A stretch of DNA of 64,000 nucleotides from a bacterium YEK0313 (GCA_000751295.2 CCMO02000001.1:2715501-2779500); one strand, 5' to 3'. Shown: positions 8,313 to 17,227, counted from the first letter of the stretch. The notes: generated by a model not told the origin, from the letters alone. A program made the numbers and translations.

Positions 8313-9337
8313 CGCGTTTCCTGATCACCGGCACCGCAGGGTTCATCGGTTTCCATCTCGCCCGGCGGCTGCTGGCCGAGGGCCACGCCGTGGTTGGCTT
8401 CGATGCCATCACCGACTACTACGACCCGCGGCTGAAACGGGCGCGCCATGCGCTTCTGGAGCAGTTCTCGGGTTTCCAGCCGGTGATCGCCCGGCTGGAG
8501 GACGAGGCCGCGCTCCAGAAGGCGGCCGAGCTTGCCGCGCCGGAGGTCGTCGTCCACCTCGCCGCGCAGGCGGGCGTGCGCTACTCGATCGAGGCGCCGC
8601 ATGCCTATGTCGGCCACAATGTCGTGGGTTCGTTCAACCTTCTGGAGGTGGCGCGGCGCTTGCGGCCGCGCCATCTGCTGCTTGCCTCGACGAGTTCCGT
8701 CTATGGCGGCGGTCCGACCCCGTTCCGCGAGGTCGACCGCGCCGACTGGCCGATCACGCTCTACGCCGCGACCAAGAAGGCGATGGAGGCCATGGCGCAC
8801 AGCTATGCCCATCTCTGGCATATTCCAACGACCTGCTTCCGCTTCTTCACGGTCTATGGCCCATGGGGACGGCCTGACATGGCCCTGTTCAAATTCGTCG
8901 ATGCCATGCTGGCCGGTCGGCCCATCGAGCTCTACGGGCGGGGCGACATGCGGCGCGACTTCACCTATGTCGACGATCTGGTCGAGGCGGTCGTGCGCCT
9001 CATCGACCGGACGCCGCTGCAGGGCGCGCCGGTTGCGGTCGACGATGGAGCCGACAGCCTGTCGCCGGTCGCCCCCTGGCGCGTCGTCAATATCGCCGGC
9101 GGCATGCCGGTCGGCGTGCAGGACTTCGTGGCCTCCATCGAACATGCGACCGGCAGGCGGGCCGAGCGCATTCTGCTGCCCATGCAGCCCGGCGATATCA
9201 GGGAAACGCATGCCGACCATCGCCTGCTGACGGCGCTGACCGGCTATCGACCCTCCACGCCTGTGGCGGAGGGCGTGCGTCACTTCGTGGACTGGTATCT
9301 CGACTATTCGGGCGCGAGAGCAGCCAGGGCGTCCTGA
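8309..9337 (+). CDS. UDP-glucuronate 4-epimerase-like NAD-dependent epimerase
   Basis: Extended SDR of 342 aa with the glycine motif ITGTAGFIGFHLARRL (residues 5-20), ITDYYDPRLKRAR, LAASTSSVYGG-type active-site serine segment and YAATKKAMEAM (catalytic Tyr and Lys). The block FFTVYGPWGRPDMALFKF is characteristic of the UDP-glucuronate/galacturonate epimerase group (LpsL, CapI). It would turn the UDP-glucuronate made by the coupled upstream dehydrogenase into UDP-galacturonate. The ATG at 8309 is set by the ATGA overlap. A short insertion around residues 245-255 (VDDGADSLSPVAP) before the RVVNIA segment is also usual in this subgroup. It ends 28 bases before the convergent secretion gene. Confidence 0.9.
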   Translation: MTRFLITGTAGFIGFHLARRLLAEGHAVVGFDAITDYYDPRLKRARHALLEQFSGFQPVIARLEDEAALQKAAELAAPEVVVHLAAQAGVRYSIEAPHAYVGHNVVGSFNLLEVARRLRPRHLLLASTSSVYGGGPTPFREVDRADWPITLYAATKKAMEAMAHSYAHLWHIPTTCFRFFTVYGPWGRPDMALFKFVDAMLAGRPIELYGRGDMRRDFTYVDDLVEAVVRLIDRTPLQGAPVAVDDGADSLSPVAPWRVVNIAGGMPVGVQDFVASIEHATGRRAERILLPMQPGDIRETHADHRLLTALTGYRPSTPVAEGVRHFVDWYLDYSGARAARAS

Positions 9338-9365
9338 GCGCGTGGCCGGCTCCGCCTTGCAAGGG

Positions 9366-10766
9366 CTATTTCTCGCGGAAGGCCCGCTTCAACTGGTCGC
9401 CGATCGGCTTCACCAGATAGGCGAGGGCTGTGCGGTCTCCCGTGCGCACATAGACTTCGGCTGGCATGCCCTGCACCAGCCGGTGGTCGCCGAGCCGGGC
9501 GAGTTCGCCGTCGCGCAGCGCGACGCGCGCCGTGTAATAGGCGGTGCCGAGGTTCGGATCGCGGACCACGTCGGCGGACACCCGCAGAACCTTGGCCTCC
9601 ACCTCCGGCGTCGTGCCATGGGGCAGGGCCGTCAGGCGGACATGGGCGGCCTGTCCGGCGACCACCTTTTCGATATCCTGCGGCTGGACGCGGATTTCGA
9701 TCACCAGATCGTCGTCGCCCGGCACGATCTGCATGATCTGCTGGCCGGCCGGGATGACGCCGCCCACGGTGTGATGGGCGAGTTGGTGGACGATGCCGCT
9801 CTGCGGAGCGCGGATCTCGATCCGTTTCAGGGCGTCCTCCGCCTGGACGCGCCGCTCCACGAGTTCGCCGAGCTTGGCCTGCACGTCGCGCAGCTCGCTG
9901 GAGACTTCCCGACGCAGATCCTGGCCGATCTGGAGGATAAGCAGCTCGGTCTCGGTGATCCGCGCCTGCGCGCGGGCGCGCTCGGCGACGAACTGGCCGA
10001 CATCGCCTTTCAGCCGGGCCTGCTCGCGTTCGAGTTCCACCATGCGCGTGCGCGGCACCAGATTGCGGCGGAACAGGTCGCCGATATCGGCCACCTCGCG
10101 GTCGATCAGCTCTGCCTGCCGGCGGCGAGCCTGCTCCTGAGCGGCGATGCCGGTAATTTCCTCGCGGATCTGGTCGATGCGCTCGCGGAACTGCCTGGTC
10201 TGGCCCTCCCGGGCTTCGAGCCTCGCCTGGAACAGGATCCTCTCGCTGTCGAAGGCGCGCACGACGTCGGGGAAGCCCACCCACGGTTCCAGCGCACCGG
10301 GAACGGTCAGTTCGCGCAGGCCATCGCGCTCGGCTTCCAGCCGCGCCATCCGCGCCTCCGCCTCGATGATCTGCTTGACCACGACTTGCAGGTTGGCGCG
10401 GATCACGGTGTCGTCGAGCCGCATGAGGACGTCGCCCTCCTTCACATGGGCCGTCTCGCGCACCCGTATCTCGCCGATGACGCCGCCGGTCGGATGCTGC
10501 ACCGTCTTCACGTAGGTATCCGCCACCACCGTGCCGCTGGCCACCACCGCGCCCGACAGTGGCACGGTCGCGCCCCAGAGGCCGAGGCCGCCGACGAGGC
10601 CGGCGACGATGATCATGCCATTCCGGATCAGGGCGTCCGTGGCCGGGTCGGGACCGGGCGCGAACAGCATGGAGCCGGCGCGTTTCACGGCGTTGCCCGC
10701 AAGGCTGCGCGCGACCGGCAGGGCCGCCATGAGGAAGGCGAGCTTGTCGCGTGCGTCGATCGTCAT
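9366..10766 (-). CDS. HlyD-family type I secretion periplasmic adaptor (membrane fusion protein)
   Basis: Protein of 466 aa. A basic cytoplasmic start is followed by one membrane segment (NGMIIVAGLVGGLGLWGATVP, starting about residue 49), a biotinyl-lipoyl-like strand (SGTVVADTYVKTVQHPTGGV), a long heptad-rich coiled coil (residues about 120-290) and a C-terminal beta-barrel/lipoyl return (IRAPQSGIVHQLAHHTVGG). This is the PrtE/HlyD architecture bridging an inner-membrane ABC exporter to a TolC-like channel. The start overlaps the stop of the ABC gene (ATGA, 10766-10763), so both are co-translated. No TolC homologue is in the window. Confidence 0.92.
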   Translation of the reverse strand: MTIDARDKLAFLMAALPVARSLAGNAVKRAGSMLFAPGPDPATDALIRNGMIIVAGLVGGLGLWGATVPLSGAVVASGTVVADTYVKTVQHPTGGVIGEIRVRETAHVKEGDVLMRLDDTVIRANLQVVVKQIIEAEARMARLEAERDGLRELTVPGALEPWVGFPDVVRAFDSERILFQARLEAREGQTRQFRERIDQIREEITGIAAQEQARRRQAELIDREVADIGDLFRRNLVPRTRMVELEREQARLKGDVGQFVAERARAQARITETELLILQIGQDLRREVSSELRDVQAKLGELVERRVQAEDALKRIEIRAPQSGIVHQLAHHTVGGVIPAGQQIMQIVPGDDDLVIEIRVQPQDIEKVVAGQAAHVRLTALPHGTTPEVEAKVLRVSADVVRDPNLGTAYYTARVALRDGELARLGDHRLVQGMPAEVYVRTGDRTALAYLVKPIGDQLKRAFREK

Positions 10767-12493
10767 CGGGTTTCGCCCTCGGTGGACAGAACGCGGTCGA
10801 GGATGGCATCGCGCGGCCCGAAGGCGGCCAGCCGGCCCTCGCGCATCACCGCCACCGTATCGACCGCTGCCAGCGCGCTCGGCCGGTGAGCGATGACGAT
10901 GGCGATGCCGTTGCGCTCGCGGATGCGGCGGATGGCTTCGGTGACGGCGTCCTCGCCGTCGGTGTCCAGATTGGCGTTGGGTTCGTCGAGCAGCACCAGG
11001 AAAGGGTCGCCGAACACGGCGCGGGCCAGCGCGACGCGCTGGCGCTGCCCGCCGGAGAGAGCAAGCCCCCCCTCGCCGATACGGGTCTCGTAGCCTTCGG
11101 GCAGCGCGCGGATCATTCCGTCGCAGCCGGCGACGCGGGCCGCGGCGACCACCTGATCGAGGCGAGCGCCGGGCCGGAACCGCGCGATGTTCTCGGCGAC
11201 GGTGCCGTCGAACAGGCCGATATCCTGGGGCAGGTAGCCAATGAAGTCGCCGCGCGCATCAGGCGCCCATTGCGACAGTTCCGAGCCGTCCAGCCGGACG
11301 GAGCCGCGCGCCGGCGCCCACACGCCCGCGAGGACGCGCGCCAGGGTCGACTTTCCCGACGCCGAGGGGCCGATAATGCCGAGCGCCTGGCCGGCGATCA
11401 GCGACAGCGACTCGCCGTGGAGGATCGGCGCCTGGCTGCCGGGCGCGGCGACCACCGCCTGTTCGAGCGTCAGCATCCGCTTCGGCGCCGGCAGCGGCTG
11501 CAGCGGCGGGGCTTCCGGGATCGCCCGTGCCGCAAGGCGCAGCCGGCCCCAGGCCTGACGCATGGCGATGAAGCCCTTCCAATGGGCCACCGCCGTTTCG
11601 ATGGGCGCCAGCGCGCGGCCCATGAGGATGGAGGCCGCAATCATCACGCCGGGGGAAGCCTGGTCGATCAGCACCAGATAGGCCCCGAGGCCGAGAATGG
11701 CCGACTGCATCGCCATGCGGAACACGCGCGAAACCGTGCCGAAAGTGGACGAGGCATCGGTCGTGGCCTGATGGGCGGCCAGATAGCGCTCATTGACCGC
11801 CAGATAGCGGCCGACCAGCGCCTGCTGCATGCCCATGGCCGCGATCGCCTCGGCATTGCGCCGCGACGTCTCGGTCATGGCGAGGCGCGTGCCGATCTCC
11901 TGCGAGAGGACCCGGCTCGGCCCGCGCACGGCATATTCGGTGAAATAGGTGATGGCGAACAGCATGATGCCGCCCGCCAGCACGGCCCAGCCGATCAGCG
12001 GGTGCAGGACGAAGCAGAGAAGGACGAAGAGCGGTGTCCAGGGCAGGTCGAAGAAGGCGGTCGGCCCGAGGCCCGAGACGAAGGCGCGCACCGTGTCGAG
12101 ATCACGGCTCGGCTGGAGCGGATCTGCCGAGCGGCCCGCCTGGAGCGGGATTTCGAGCACCAGCCGGTAGACGCGCGCGGCCAGGCGCCGGTCCACCGAC
12201 AGCCCGATGCGGGTCAGGAGCCTCTGGCGGATGATGTCGAGCAGTGCCAGCACCAGGAAGACGCCCGCCAGCAGGGCCGTCAATCCGACGAGTGTCTGGA
12301 TCGAGCGGCTGACCAGCACCCGGTCATAGACCTGGAGCATGTAGATGGCCCCCGACAGCATCAGGACATTGAGGACGCCGGAGAACAGGGCCGCTGCCTT
12401 GAGGGGGCCGCGGCAGGCCTTCAGGGCCGCCGCCACCGGGTCGTCTTTCGCCGCGGCGAGATGCGCCCGGGCGCCGTTCGAATTGCCGTTCAC
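10763..12493 (-). CDS. Type I secretion ABC exporter (PrtD-type permease/ATPase)
   Basis: Fused exporter half-molecule of 576 aa: six-helix transmembrane domain (about residues 25-315) then an ATPase domain with Walker A GPSASGKST, signature LSGGQRQRVALARA, Walker B FLVLLDEPNANLD and an IVIAHRPS switch histidine. No C39 peptidase or CLD domain precedes the membrane domain, matching PrtD/AprD exporters of unprocessed RTX-type substrates. GTG 12493 was chosen because GGAAGG sits 7 bases upstream and the sequence before it is not protein-like; no ATG occurs at the right place. It is coupled to the adaptor downstream and lies 359 bases behind a gene for a signal-peptide-less, likely secreted protein. 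Confidence 0.92.
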   Translation of the reverse strand: MNGNSNGARAHLAAAKDDPVAAALKACRGPLKAAALFSGVLNVLMLSGAIYMLQVYDRVLVSRSIQTLVGLTALLAGVFLVLALLDIIRQRLLTRIGLSVDRRLAARVYRLVLEIPLQAGRSADPLQPSRDLDTVRAFVSGLGPTAFFDLPWTPLFVLLCFVLHPLIGWAVLAGGIMLFAITYFTEYAVRGPSRVLSQEIGTRLAMTETSRRNAEAIAAMGMQQALVGRYLAVNERYLAAHQATTDASSTFGTVSRVFRMAMQSAILGLGAYLVLIDQASPGVMIAASILMGRALAPIETAVAHWKGFIAMRQAWGRLRLAARAIPEAPPLQPLPAPKRMLTLEQAVVAAPGSQAPILHGESLSLIAGQALGIIGPSASGKSTLARVLAGVWAPARGSVRLDGSELSQWAPDARGDFIGYLPQDIGLFDGTVAENIARFRPGARLDQVVAAARVAGCDGMIRALPEGYETRIGEGGLALSGGQRQRVALARAVFGDPFLVLLDEPNANLDTDGEDAVTEAIRRIRERNGIAIVIAHRPSALAAVDTVAVMREGRLAAFGPRDAILDRVLSTEGETR

Positions 12494-12852
12494 TTTCAGC
12501 CCTTCCGAGATCGGTTGGCGGGACGTGGCCGGTCCGGCCCGCGGCTGGGATCCGCGATCCGCGCAAGGGCCGGGACGGGAGCACTGGCTGCAACATCGCC
12601 GCGAGGGCTCGTTCCGCAGCACGGAAGGGGGAGCCTCGAGGCCAATGCACCGGAGCCCGCCAGCTCCGTCGCGCGGCGGCGGACGAACCGCCCGCGCAAG
12701 TCCGAGGGGATCACGGGCACAGGCGGTTCGCGCTGTACGATCCTCATTTGCGGAACGCCGCCGGAGCCTCGCTCCGACGGCGTCTGCCTTCACGTCCTTG
12801 CTGCGACGGCGGCCTTGTGCCGCGTGTCGCCGCGAGGATGGCGACTACGGCC
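12494..12852. other. Intergenic region between the secreted-protein gene and the exporter
   Basis: GC-rich stretch of 359 bases. No credible gene, promoter or T-rich terminator hairpin was seen. It may be an untranslated spacer allowing the substrate to be expressed at a different level from the exporter. Confidence 0.4.
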
Positions 12853-14133
12853 TCAGCCCCACAGATGGTCCCATGCGGAATGGTGATTGCCCGGCGTCTT
12901 GCCGACGGGCGAGGAGACGTCCGCATGGCCCTGGCCGGAGACGTCGGCGCCGGCGCCCGCATCGGCGAAGAAGCGGCTTCCATCGCGGTTTTCCAGGAAC
13001 GCGAACTGACCGCTGGCGCCGACCTTGCCGACAAGGCTCGCGCTGTCGGCACGGCTCATCGCGTCCGAGGCTCCGGATCCCGCATCCGCGAACCGGAAGG
13101 CATCCACGGCCGCGAATTTCTGGGCGAACTTCTGTCCGCCGCCCGCCCAGTCGGGGCGACCGCCATGGTCCCAATGGCCGCGGCGGCCGCCATCGCCGGT
13201 CGCGCTCGCCGGGGCGGTCGGCTCGCTCACCGCGGGCGTGCCGCCATTGCCCGAGCCGGCGGTGGAACCGGCATCCGGATCCGTGGGATGGGGCGCGGTC
13301 GGCAGTGCGCCCGTGTCGACGCCGCCGGCATCGGTCGGCGGGGTCGCCGGCTCGGTCACGGCCGGAGCCGTCGGCGTGGCGGTGCCGGCGTTATGCTCGC
13401 GGAAGACGTCGAGCAGCCCGGCATGGGTCGACAGAGCCTGGTCGCCGTTCTGCGACTCCCAGTGATAGGCATAGTCGAAGGCCGGGTTGGGCACGACGCC
13501 GGCCCAGTGATCGATCATCGCCTTCATCTGCGTGGAGGTCGGCATGACATAGGCGTCGCCGGTATCGGTCGACCAGCCGCCGCCGCCGAAGGCCTGATAG
13601 ACCGGCACGATGCTCGAGAGGGGAATGCCGGCCTTGATCGCGGCGTCGACGTTCTTGTCGATCGCGGACAGATCGAGCTGCCCGCCGGACCGCACCGGAT
13701 AGGGATCGAGGCCGTAATAGTCGATGCCGGTATTGGCCGGATTATAGGTGTCCATGTAGCTTGGATTGGTCGTCATGCCCATGTTCATCATGACGATGAA
13801 CGTCTTGGCACCGGGCACATTGGCGTGGATCCAGTCGGATTCGGCCTTCAGGTCCGCGGCCGAGACCTCGGGCCCCCACAGGCCGGTCGGATCCGGTTCG
13901 TCCGCGAGATAGAAGCCAAATAACTTATCGTTTCCAATGTATTGATAGACCGTATTTATGAAATCGCTGGTGACGCCCTCGGCTTTATCGAGCCAAACCA
14001 GCCCTTTGGTTCCTTCTGGGAGTGAATTGAGCTGTTCAACTGACTGAACGTCAGCCAAATTGAATCCAAAAGATCCAGCGGAATACGTTCCATTGCTCTC
14101 AATTCCACCGCCGGCAACGTAATGCAATGTCAT
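12853..14133 (-). CDS. Glycoside-hydrolase-like protein with linker and Gly/Asp/Ala-rich tail; candidate type I secretion substrate
   Basis: Protein of 426 aa. Residues 1 to about 240 look like a TIM-barrel glycosidase: DKLFGFYLADEPDPTGLWGP carries a candidate acid/base Glu, followed by TGIDYYGLDPYPV, SIVPVYQAFGGGGW and YAYHWESQNGDQ. A Pro/Thr/Ala/Gly linker follows (about 248-320), then a Gly-, Asp- and Ala-rich tail ending in HSAWDHLWG. There is no N-terminal signal peptide, which fits a C-terminal type I secretion signal, and the exporter genes follow in the same direction. The start has AGGAG 7 bases upstream of ATG 14133. The first ~75 codons are clearly richer in A/T than the rest of the gene. 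The exact glycosidase family and catalytic nucleophile were not identified. Confidence 0.75.
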   Translation of the reverse strand: MTLHYVAGGGIESNGTYSAGSFGFNLADVQSVEQLNSLPEGTKGLVWLDKAEGVTSDFINTVYQYIGNDKLFGFYLADEPDPTGLWGPEVSAADLKAESDWIHANVPGAKTFIVMMNMGMTTNPSYMDTYNPANTGIDYYGLDPYPVRSGGQLDLSAIDKNVDAAIKAGIPLSSIVPVYQAFGGGGWSTDTGDAYVMPTSTQMKAMIDHWAGVVPNPAFDYAYHWESQNGDQALSTHAGLLDVFREHNAGTATPTAPAVTEPATPPTDAGGVDTGALPTAPHPTDPDAGSTAGSGNGGTPAVSEPTAPASATGDGGRRGHWDHGGRPDWAGGGQKFAQKFAAVDAFRFADAGSGASDAMSRADSASLVGKVGASGQFAFLENRDGSRFFADAGAGADVSGQGHADVSSPVGKTPGNHHSAWDHLWG

Positions 14134-14490
14134 AATATGCTCCTGAAATATGATTCAGCTTGCGCAAATGGTCTCGCGGCCTTTGGTGGCGAGAATGTGG
14201 TTAATGGCTACTCATTTTTCCCATAATCAGCGACCTGCGCGTGTGATTTTTGATTCGATCCTATCCGCGATGGTGGTGGAGAACGGCTGATATTTTCAAG
14301 AAAAAGCAGAGATTCCATGATGTTGTTGCCGATTTGACCATTCGCGCCTGCCGATACGTCAGGATATCTGATCGGACTACCCCATAAGAGGTAGAGCTAA
14401 TCCCATTGCGCTCTGGTTGCTGATGCTTCCGCTAGGGCAGATTTGACGGCCGGTTGCTGGTCCAGCGACCGGAAACCCCCGAGGCTGCAA
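14134..14490. other. AT-rich divergent promoter region
   Basis: Runs of A/T (for example around 14210-14225 and 14295-14310) make this the most AT-rich non-coding stretch in the first third of the window. It must hold the promoters of the minus-strand secreted-protein gene and the plus-strand biosynthetic cluster. A dyad element at 14377-14394 is listed separately. A TTGACC near 14335 could be a -35, but no matching -10 is clear. Confidence 0.45.
14377..14394. promoter_or_regulatory. 18-bp inverted-repeat element CTAC-N10-GTAG (second copy)
   Basis: The site reads CTACC-N8-GGTAG, a perfect five-base dyad. It has the same length and outer bases as the site at 5844-5861 before the LuxR-type gene, and lies about 100 bases ahead of the plus-strand cluster start and 244 bases ahead of the secreted-protein gene. 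A shared operator for the LuxR-type regulator is inferred. Confidence 0.4.
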
Positions 14491-15186
14491 ATGCACGTGA
14501 CCGGGAGCGACGAGGTGGCGGCGGCCTATGCCAGCGGCCGCGCCAGGTTCATGGGGCTGGATCTCCTGGTGGCGCCCGGCGCCCTCGTACCGCGGCCGGA
14601 GACGGAGCTTCTCGGCGCGACCGCCGTCGACACATTGCACGGCATGGCGCTCACGGCCCCGCGGGTCGTCGACATGTGCTGCGGCACCGGCAATCTCGCC
14701 TGCGCCATCGCCGCGCGCGTCCGGCAGGCCCGTCTGTGGGCCTGCGACCTCACGGCAGAATGTGTCGCCGTCACGCAGCGCAATATCGCGGCCCTCGGCT
14801 TCGCGGACCGTGCCGCGGCATTCCAGGGCGATCTGTTCGCGCCCCTGTCCGGCAAGGGGCTCGAGCGGACGATCGATCTGGTCGTCTGCAACCCGCCCTA
14901 CATTTCCGAGAAACGGCTCATGGGCGAGCGCGCGCATCTCCTCGCCCATGAGCCACGCGAAGCCTTCGCCGCCGGGCCTTACGGGCTGAGCATCCATGTG
15001 AGAGTGCTGAAGGAGGCGCTGCCCTATCTGCGTCCTGGAGGCGCCCTGCTGTTCGAGGTGGGGCTTGGCCAGGACCGTCAGGTCGCGGGCCTGTTCGCGC
15101 GCAGCGGCGCCTATGGCGCCGTCTCGGTGGTGGCCGATGCCGCCGGCGCCGGTCGCGTCGTGCTCGGATATGCGCAGCCGTCCTGA
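14491..15186 (+). CDS. PrmC/HemK-like class I SAM-dependent methyltransferase
   Basis: Protein of 231 aa with SAM motif I VVDMCCGTGNLACAIA (about residues 63-78), motif II DLTAECVAV and the amide-methylating signature VCNPPYIS (about 130-137). NPPY is typical of enzymes that methylate planar nitrogens, such as the glutamine of release factors (PrmC) or bases. It lacks PrmC's usual N-terminal helical domain, so the substrate is probably not a release factor. ATG 14491 was preferred over TTG 14443 because GAGG lies 6-7 bases upstream and conserved-looking sequence starts there. It opens a plus-strand gene cluster with amide-forming enzymes, which makes methylation of an amide or glutamine-like side chain in the product a reasonable guess. 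Confidence 0.8.
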   Translation: MHVTGSDEVAAAYASGRARFMGLDLLVAPGALVPRPETELLGATAVDTLHGMALTAPRVVDMCCGTGNLACAIAARVRQARLWACDLTAECVAVTQRNIAALGFADRAAAFQGDLFAPLSGKGLERTIDLVVCNPPYISEKRLMGERAHLLAHEPREAFAAGPYGLSIHVRVLKEALPYLRPGGALLFEVGLGQDRQVAGLFARSGAYGAVSVVADAAGAGRVVLGYAQPS

Positions 15187-15205
15187 GCGGAAGGCAGCCC
15201 TTGTG

Positions 15206-16219
15206 ATGGAGCGCATGGGCGCTGTCGCGCATGCTTCGTCTGAACGGATGATGAAGCGCCCGGACGGGAAGGCGACAAAACAGTCTGGACATTGGGCGAG
15301 GTTCGATATGGGTCCGGCGCATCCGCGATCGGCATGGGCAGAGCAACGTCCGGAGCCCTTATCGGCGCCGCCGCGCGATTGCGGCACCCGGGCACAGCGG
15401 GTCCTGGCGCGGGAAAACGGCCTTCCGATCGTTTTCCTCCTGCCGGGATCGGTCGGCTACGGCCGCAGCCTCGCCGGCCTCGCAGCCGCCATGGCCGGTG
15501 CGGCCCGGATCGTCCCGATCCGTTATCCGGACCTGCGGACGATGCTCGCCGGGCGCGGTTCGCTGGCCGCCATGGCCGATGATGCCATGGAGCAGATCCG
15601 CGGCGAGCAGCCGAGCGGTCCCGTCCGTCTGCTCGGACATTCGCTCGGCGGAGCGGTGGCCTTCGAGGTCGCCGGCCGGCTTCTGGCCAGCGGGCGCTCG
15701 GTGCGGTTTCTCGGCATCCTCGACACGAGCATCCTCGCAGAGCGCTCCGAATATCGCGAGACCGTCTTGCGCACGCTGCAGCGCATCCGCGCCAGCCAGG
15801 TGAGCGCCGCACGGATGGCGTGTCGCGCCCTCGCCAAGATTGCGACCGCTCTCGGCTGCGAGGCGCTGCTCGCACGCATCGTCGATCGCCGGGGCGTGAG
15901 CCAGTTCAACGCCACGCGGTTCCGCATCACGCTCGAACTGCAGGAGGTGCTGCGCGCGCGCGCCTTCTTTCGTTGGCTCGACCAGCCGAAGGCTTCGCTG
16001 CCGCTCGCCGCGACGCTGTTCCGCTGCGCGCGCAAGGACATGCCCCAGCATCTCGGCTGGGAGGGCCTGTTCGCCAGGCTGGAGGTGACGGCCATCGACG
16101 GCGGCCATATCGACCTCATCATGGAGCCGCACCTGACGAGGAACCATCCTCTGATCGAGGCCGCGATCGTCGGCTCCTACGCGCCGGCCGAGATCGCGCC
16201 GCGGGGAGCGGCATCATGA
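15206..16219 (+). CDS. Thioesterase-domain alpha/beta hydrolase
   Basis: Protein of 337 aa. The strand LPIVFLLPGSVGYGRSLAGL leads to the nucleophile elbow LLGHSLGGAVAFEVAGRL (Ser near residue 146), and the catalytic His is probably in AIDGGHIDLIMEPH near the C-terminus. This matches stand-alone type II/PKS-NRPS thioesterase domains that release acyl or peptidyl groups from a carrier protein, and a carrier protein is encoded five genes on. Start is uncertain: ATG 15206 has GGAAGG about 10 bases upstream, while ATG 15308 has GAGG 7 bases upstream and would remove a non-conserved-looking leader. The stop overlaps the next start (ATGA, 16216-16219). Confidence 0.8.
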   Translation: MERMGAVAHASSERMMKRPDGKATKQSGHWARFDMGPAHPRSAWAEQRPEPLSAPPRDCGTRAQRVLARENGLPIVFLLPGSVGYGRSLAGLAAAMAGAARIVPIRYPDLRTMLAGRGSLAAMADDAMEQIRGEQPSGPVRLLGHSLGGAVAFEVAGRLLASGRSVRFLGILDTSILAERSEYRETVLRTLQRIRASQVSAARMACRALAKIATALGCEALLARIVDRRGVSQFNATRFRITLELQEVLRARAFFRWLDQPKASLPLAATLFRCARKDMPQHLGWEGLFARLEVTAIDGGHIDLIMEPHLTRNHPLIEAAIVGSYAPAEIAPRGAAS

Positions 16220-17223
16220 GCAACCTGGCGCCGATCACCCGCCTCGACGCCTTCGACCGGGAGGTGCTGAAACTCGATGCGGCGGAAGAGACCGGCCGTA
16301 TTGTCGCGGCGCTGGGCCATCAGGTGGTTGCGGTGCTCGGCCGTCGCGGCGCGGTCGTCGGCCTGTCGGGCGGCGTCGACAGCTCGGTCGTCGCCGCGCT
16401 CTGCGTGCGGGCGTTCGGGCGCGAGAAGGTTCTCGGCCTGCTGATGCCCGAGCATCATTCCTCCGGCGAGTCCTTGCGGCTCGGGCGCGGCATCGCGGCC
16501 GAGTTCGGCATCGAGGCGATCGTCGAGGATATCGGGCCGGCGCTCGGAGCGCTTGGCGCCTACCGCCGGCAGGAGGACGCGATCCGTGCCGTTGTGCCAG
16601 ACTATGGCGAAGGCTGGAAGTGCAAGCTCGTCCTGCCGCCGATCCGCGAAAGCACCGGCATCAACGTCACCCGTCTGACGGTGCAGGACCCGCAAGGCGC
16701 GGTGGCGACCGTCCGCCTGCCGCCGGACAGCTACCTGCAGCTCGTCGCCGCGACGAACTACAAGCAGCGTCTGCGCAAGATGACCGAGTACTACCATGCC
16801 GACCGGCTGAGATATGCGGTCGTCGGCACGCCCAACCGGCTCGAGCACGACCAGGGCTTCTTCGTCAAACAGGGCGACGGCATGGCCGACGTGATGCCGA
16901 TCGCGCACCTCTACAAGACCCAGGTCTACCAGCTCGCCGCTTATCTCGGCGTGCCGGAGGAGATCCGGCAGCGCCCGCCGACCACGGACACGTTCTCCAT
17001 GCCGCAGAGCCAGGAGGAATTCTACTTCGCGCTGCCTTATGACCTGATGGACCTCTGCCTCTATGCGGCCGATCACGGCATTGCCGCCGAGACTGCGGCA
17101 AGGGTCACCGGCCTGACGGTCGATCAGGTGCGCCGGGCCTTCCGGGATATCGGGGCCAAGCGCCGTGCGTCCCGCTATCTTCACGCGCGGTCGCTGCTCG
17201 TCGCGCCGGTCGCCACGGAGTGA
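16216..17223 (+). CDS. NAD-synthase-like ATP-dependent amide ligase (NadE family, no glutaminase domain)
   Basis: Protein of 335 aa. The adenylate-forming PP-loop VVGLSGGVDSSVVAALCV (about residues 51-68) and NadE-like segments NYKQRLRKMTEYYHADRL, VVGTPNRLEHDQGFFVKQGD and PIAHLYKTQVYQLAAYLGVP are clear. No CN-hydrolase glutaminase domain is present, so it would use ammonia. Its length exceeds the 270-280 aa of ammonia-dependent NadE, with an unusual insert (KLVLPPIRESTGINVTRLTV, residues about 137-156) and PTTDTFSMPQSQEEFYFALP. Coupled by ATGA to the thioesterase and four bases ahead of an asparagine-synthase-like gene, it is more likely a biosynthetic amide synthase than the housekeeping NAD synthase, though the housekeeping role is not excluded. 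Confidence 0.82.
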   Translation: MSNLAPITRLDAFDREVLKLDAAEETGRIVAALGHQVVAVLGRRGAVVGLSGGVDSSVVAALCVRAFGREKVLGLLMPEHHSSGESLRLGRGIAAEFGIEAIVEDIGPALGALGAYRRQEDAIRAVVPDYGEGWKCKLVLPPIRESTGINVTRLTVQDPQGAVATVRLPPDSYLQLVAATNYKQRLRKMTEYYHADRLRYAVVGTPNRLEHDQGFFVKQGDGMADVMPIAHLYKTQVYQLAAYLGVPEEIRQRPPTTDTFSMPQSQEEFYFALPYDLMDLCLYAADHGIAAETAARVTGLTVDQVRRAFRDIGAKRRASRYLHARSLLVAPVATE

Positions 17224-17227
17224 AACC

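Noticed and set aside
9338..9365. Terminator between the convergent epimerase and HlyD genes
   Set aside because: The 28-base gap has no stem with a T-tract.
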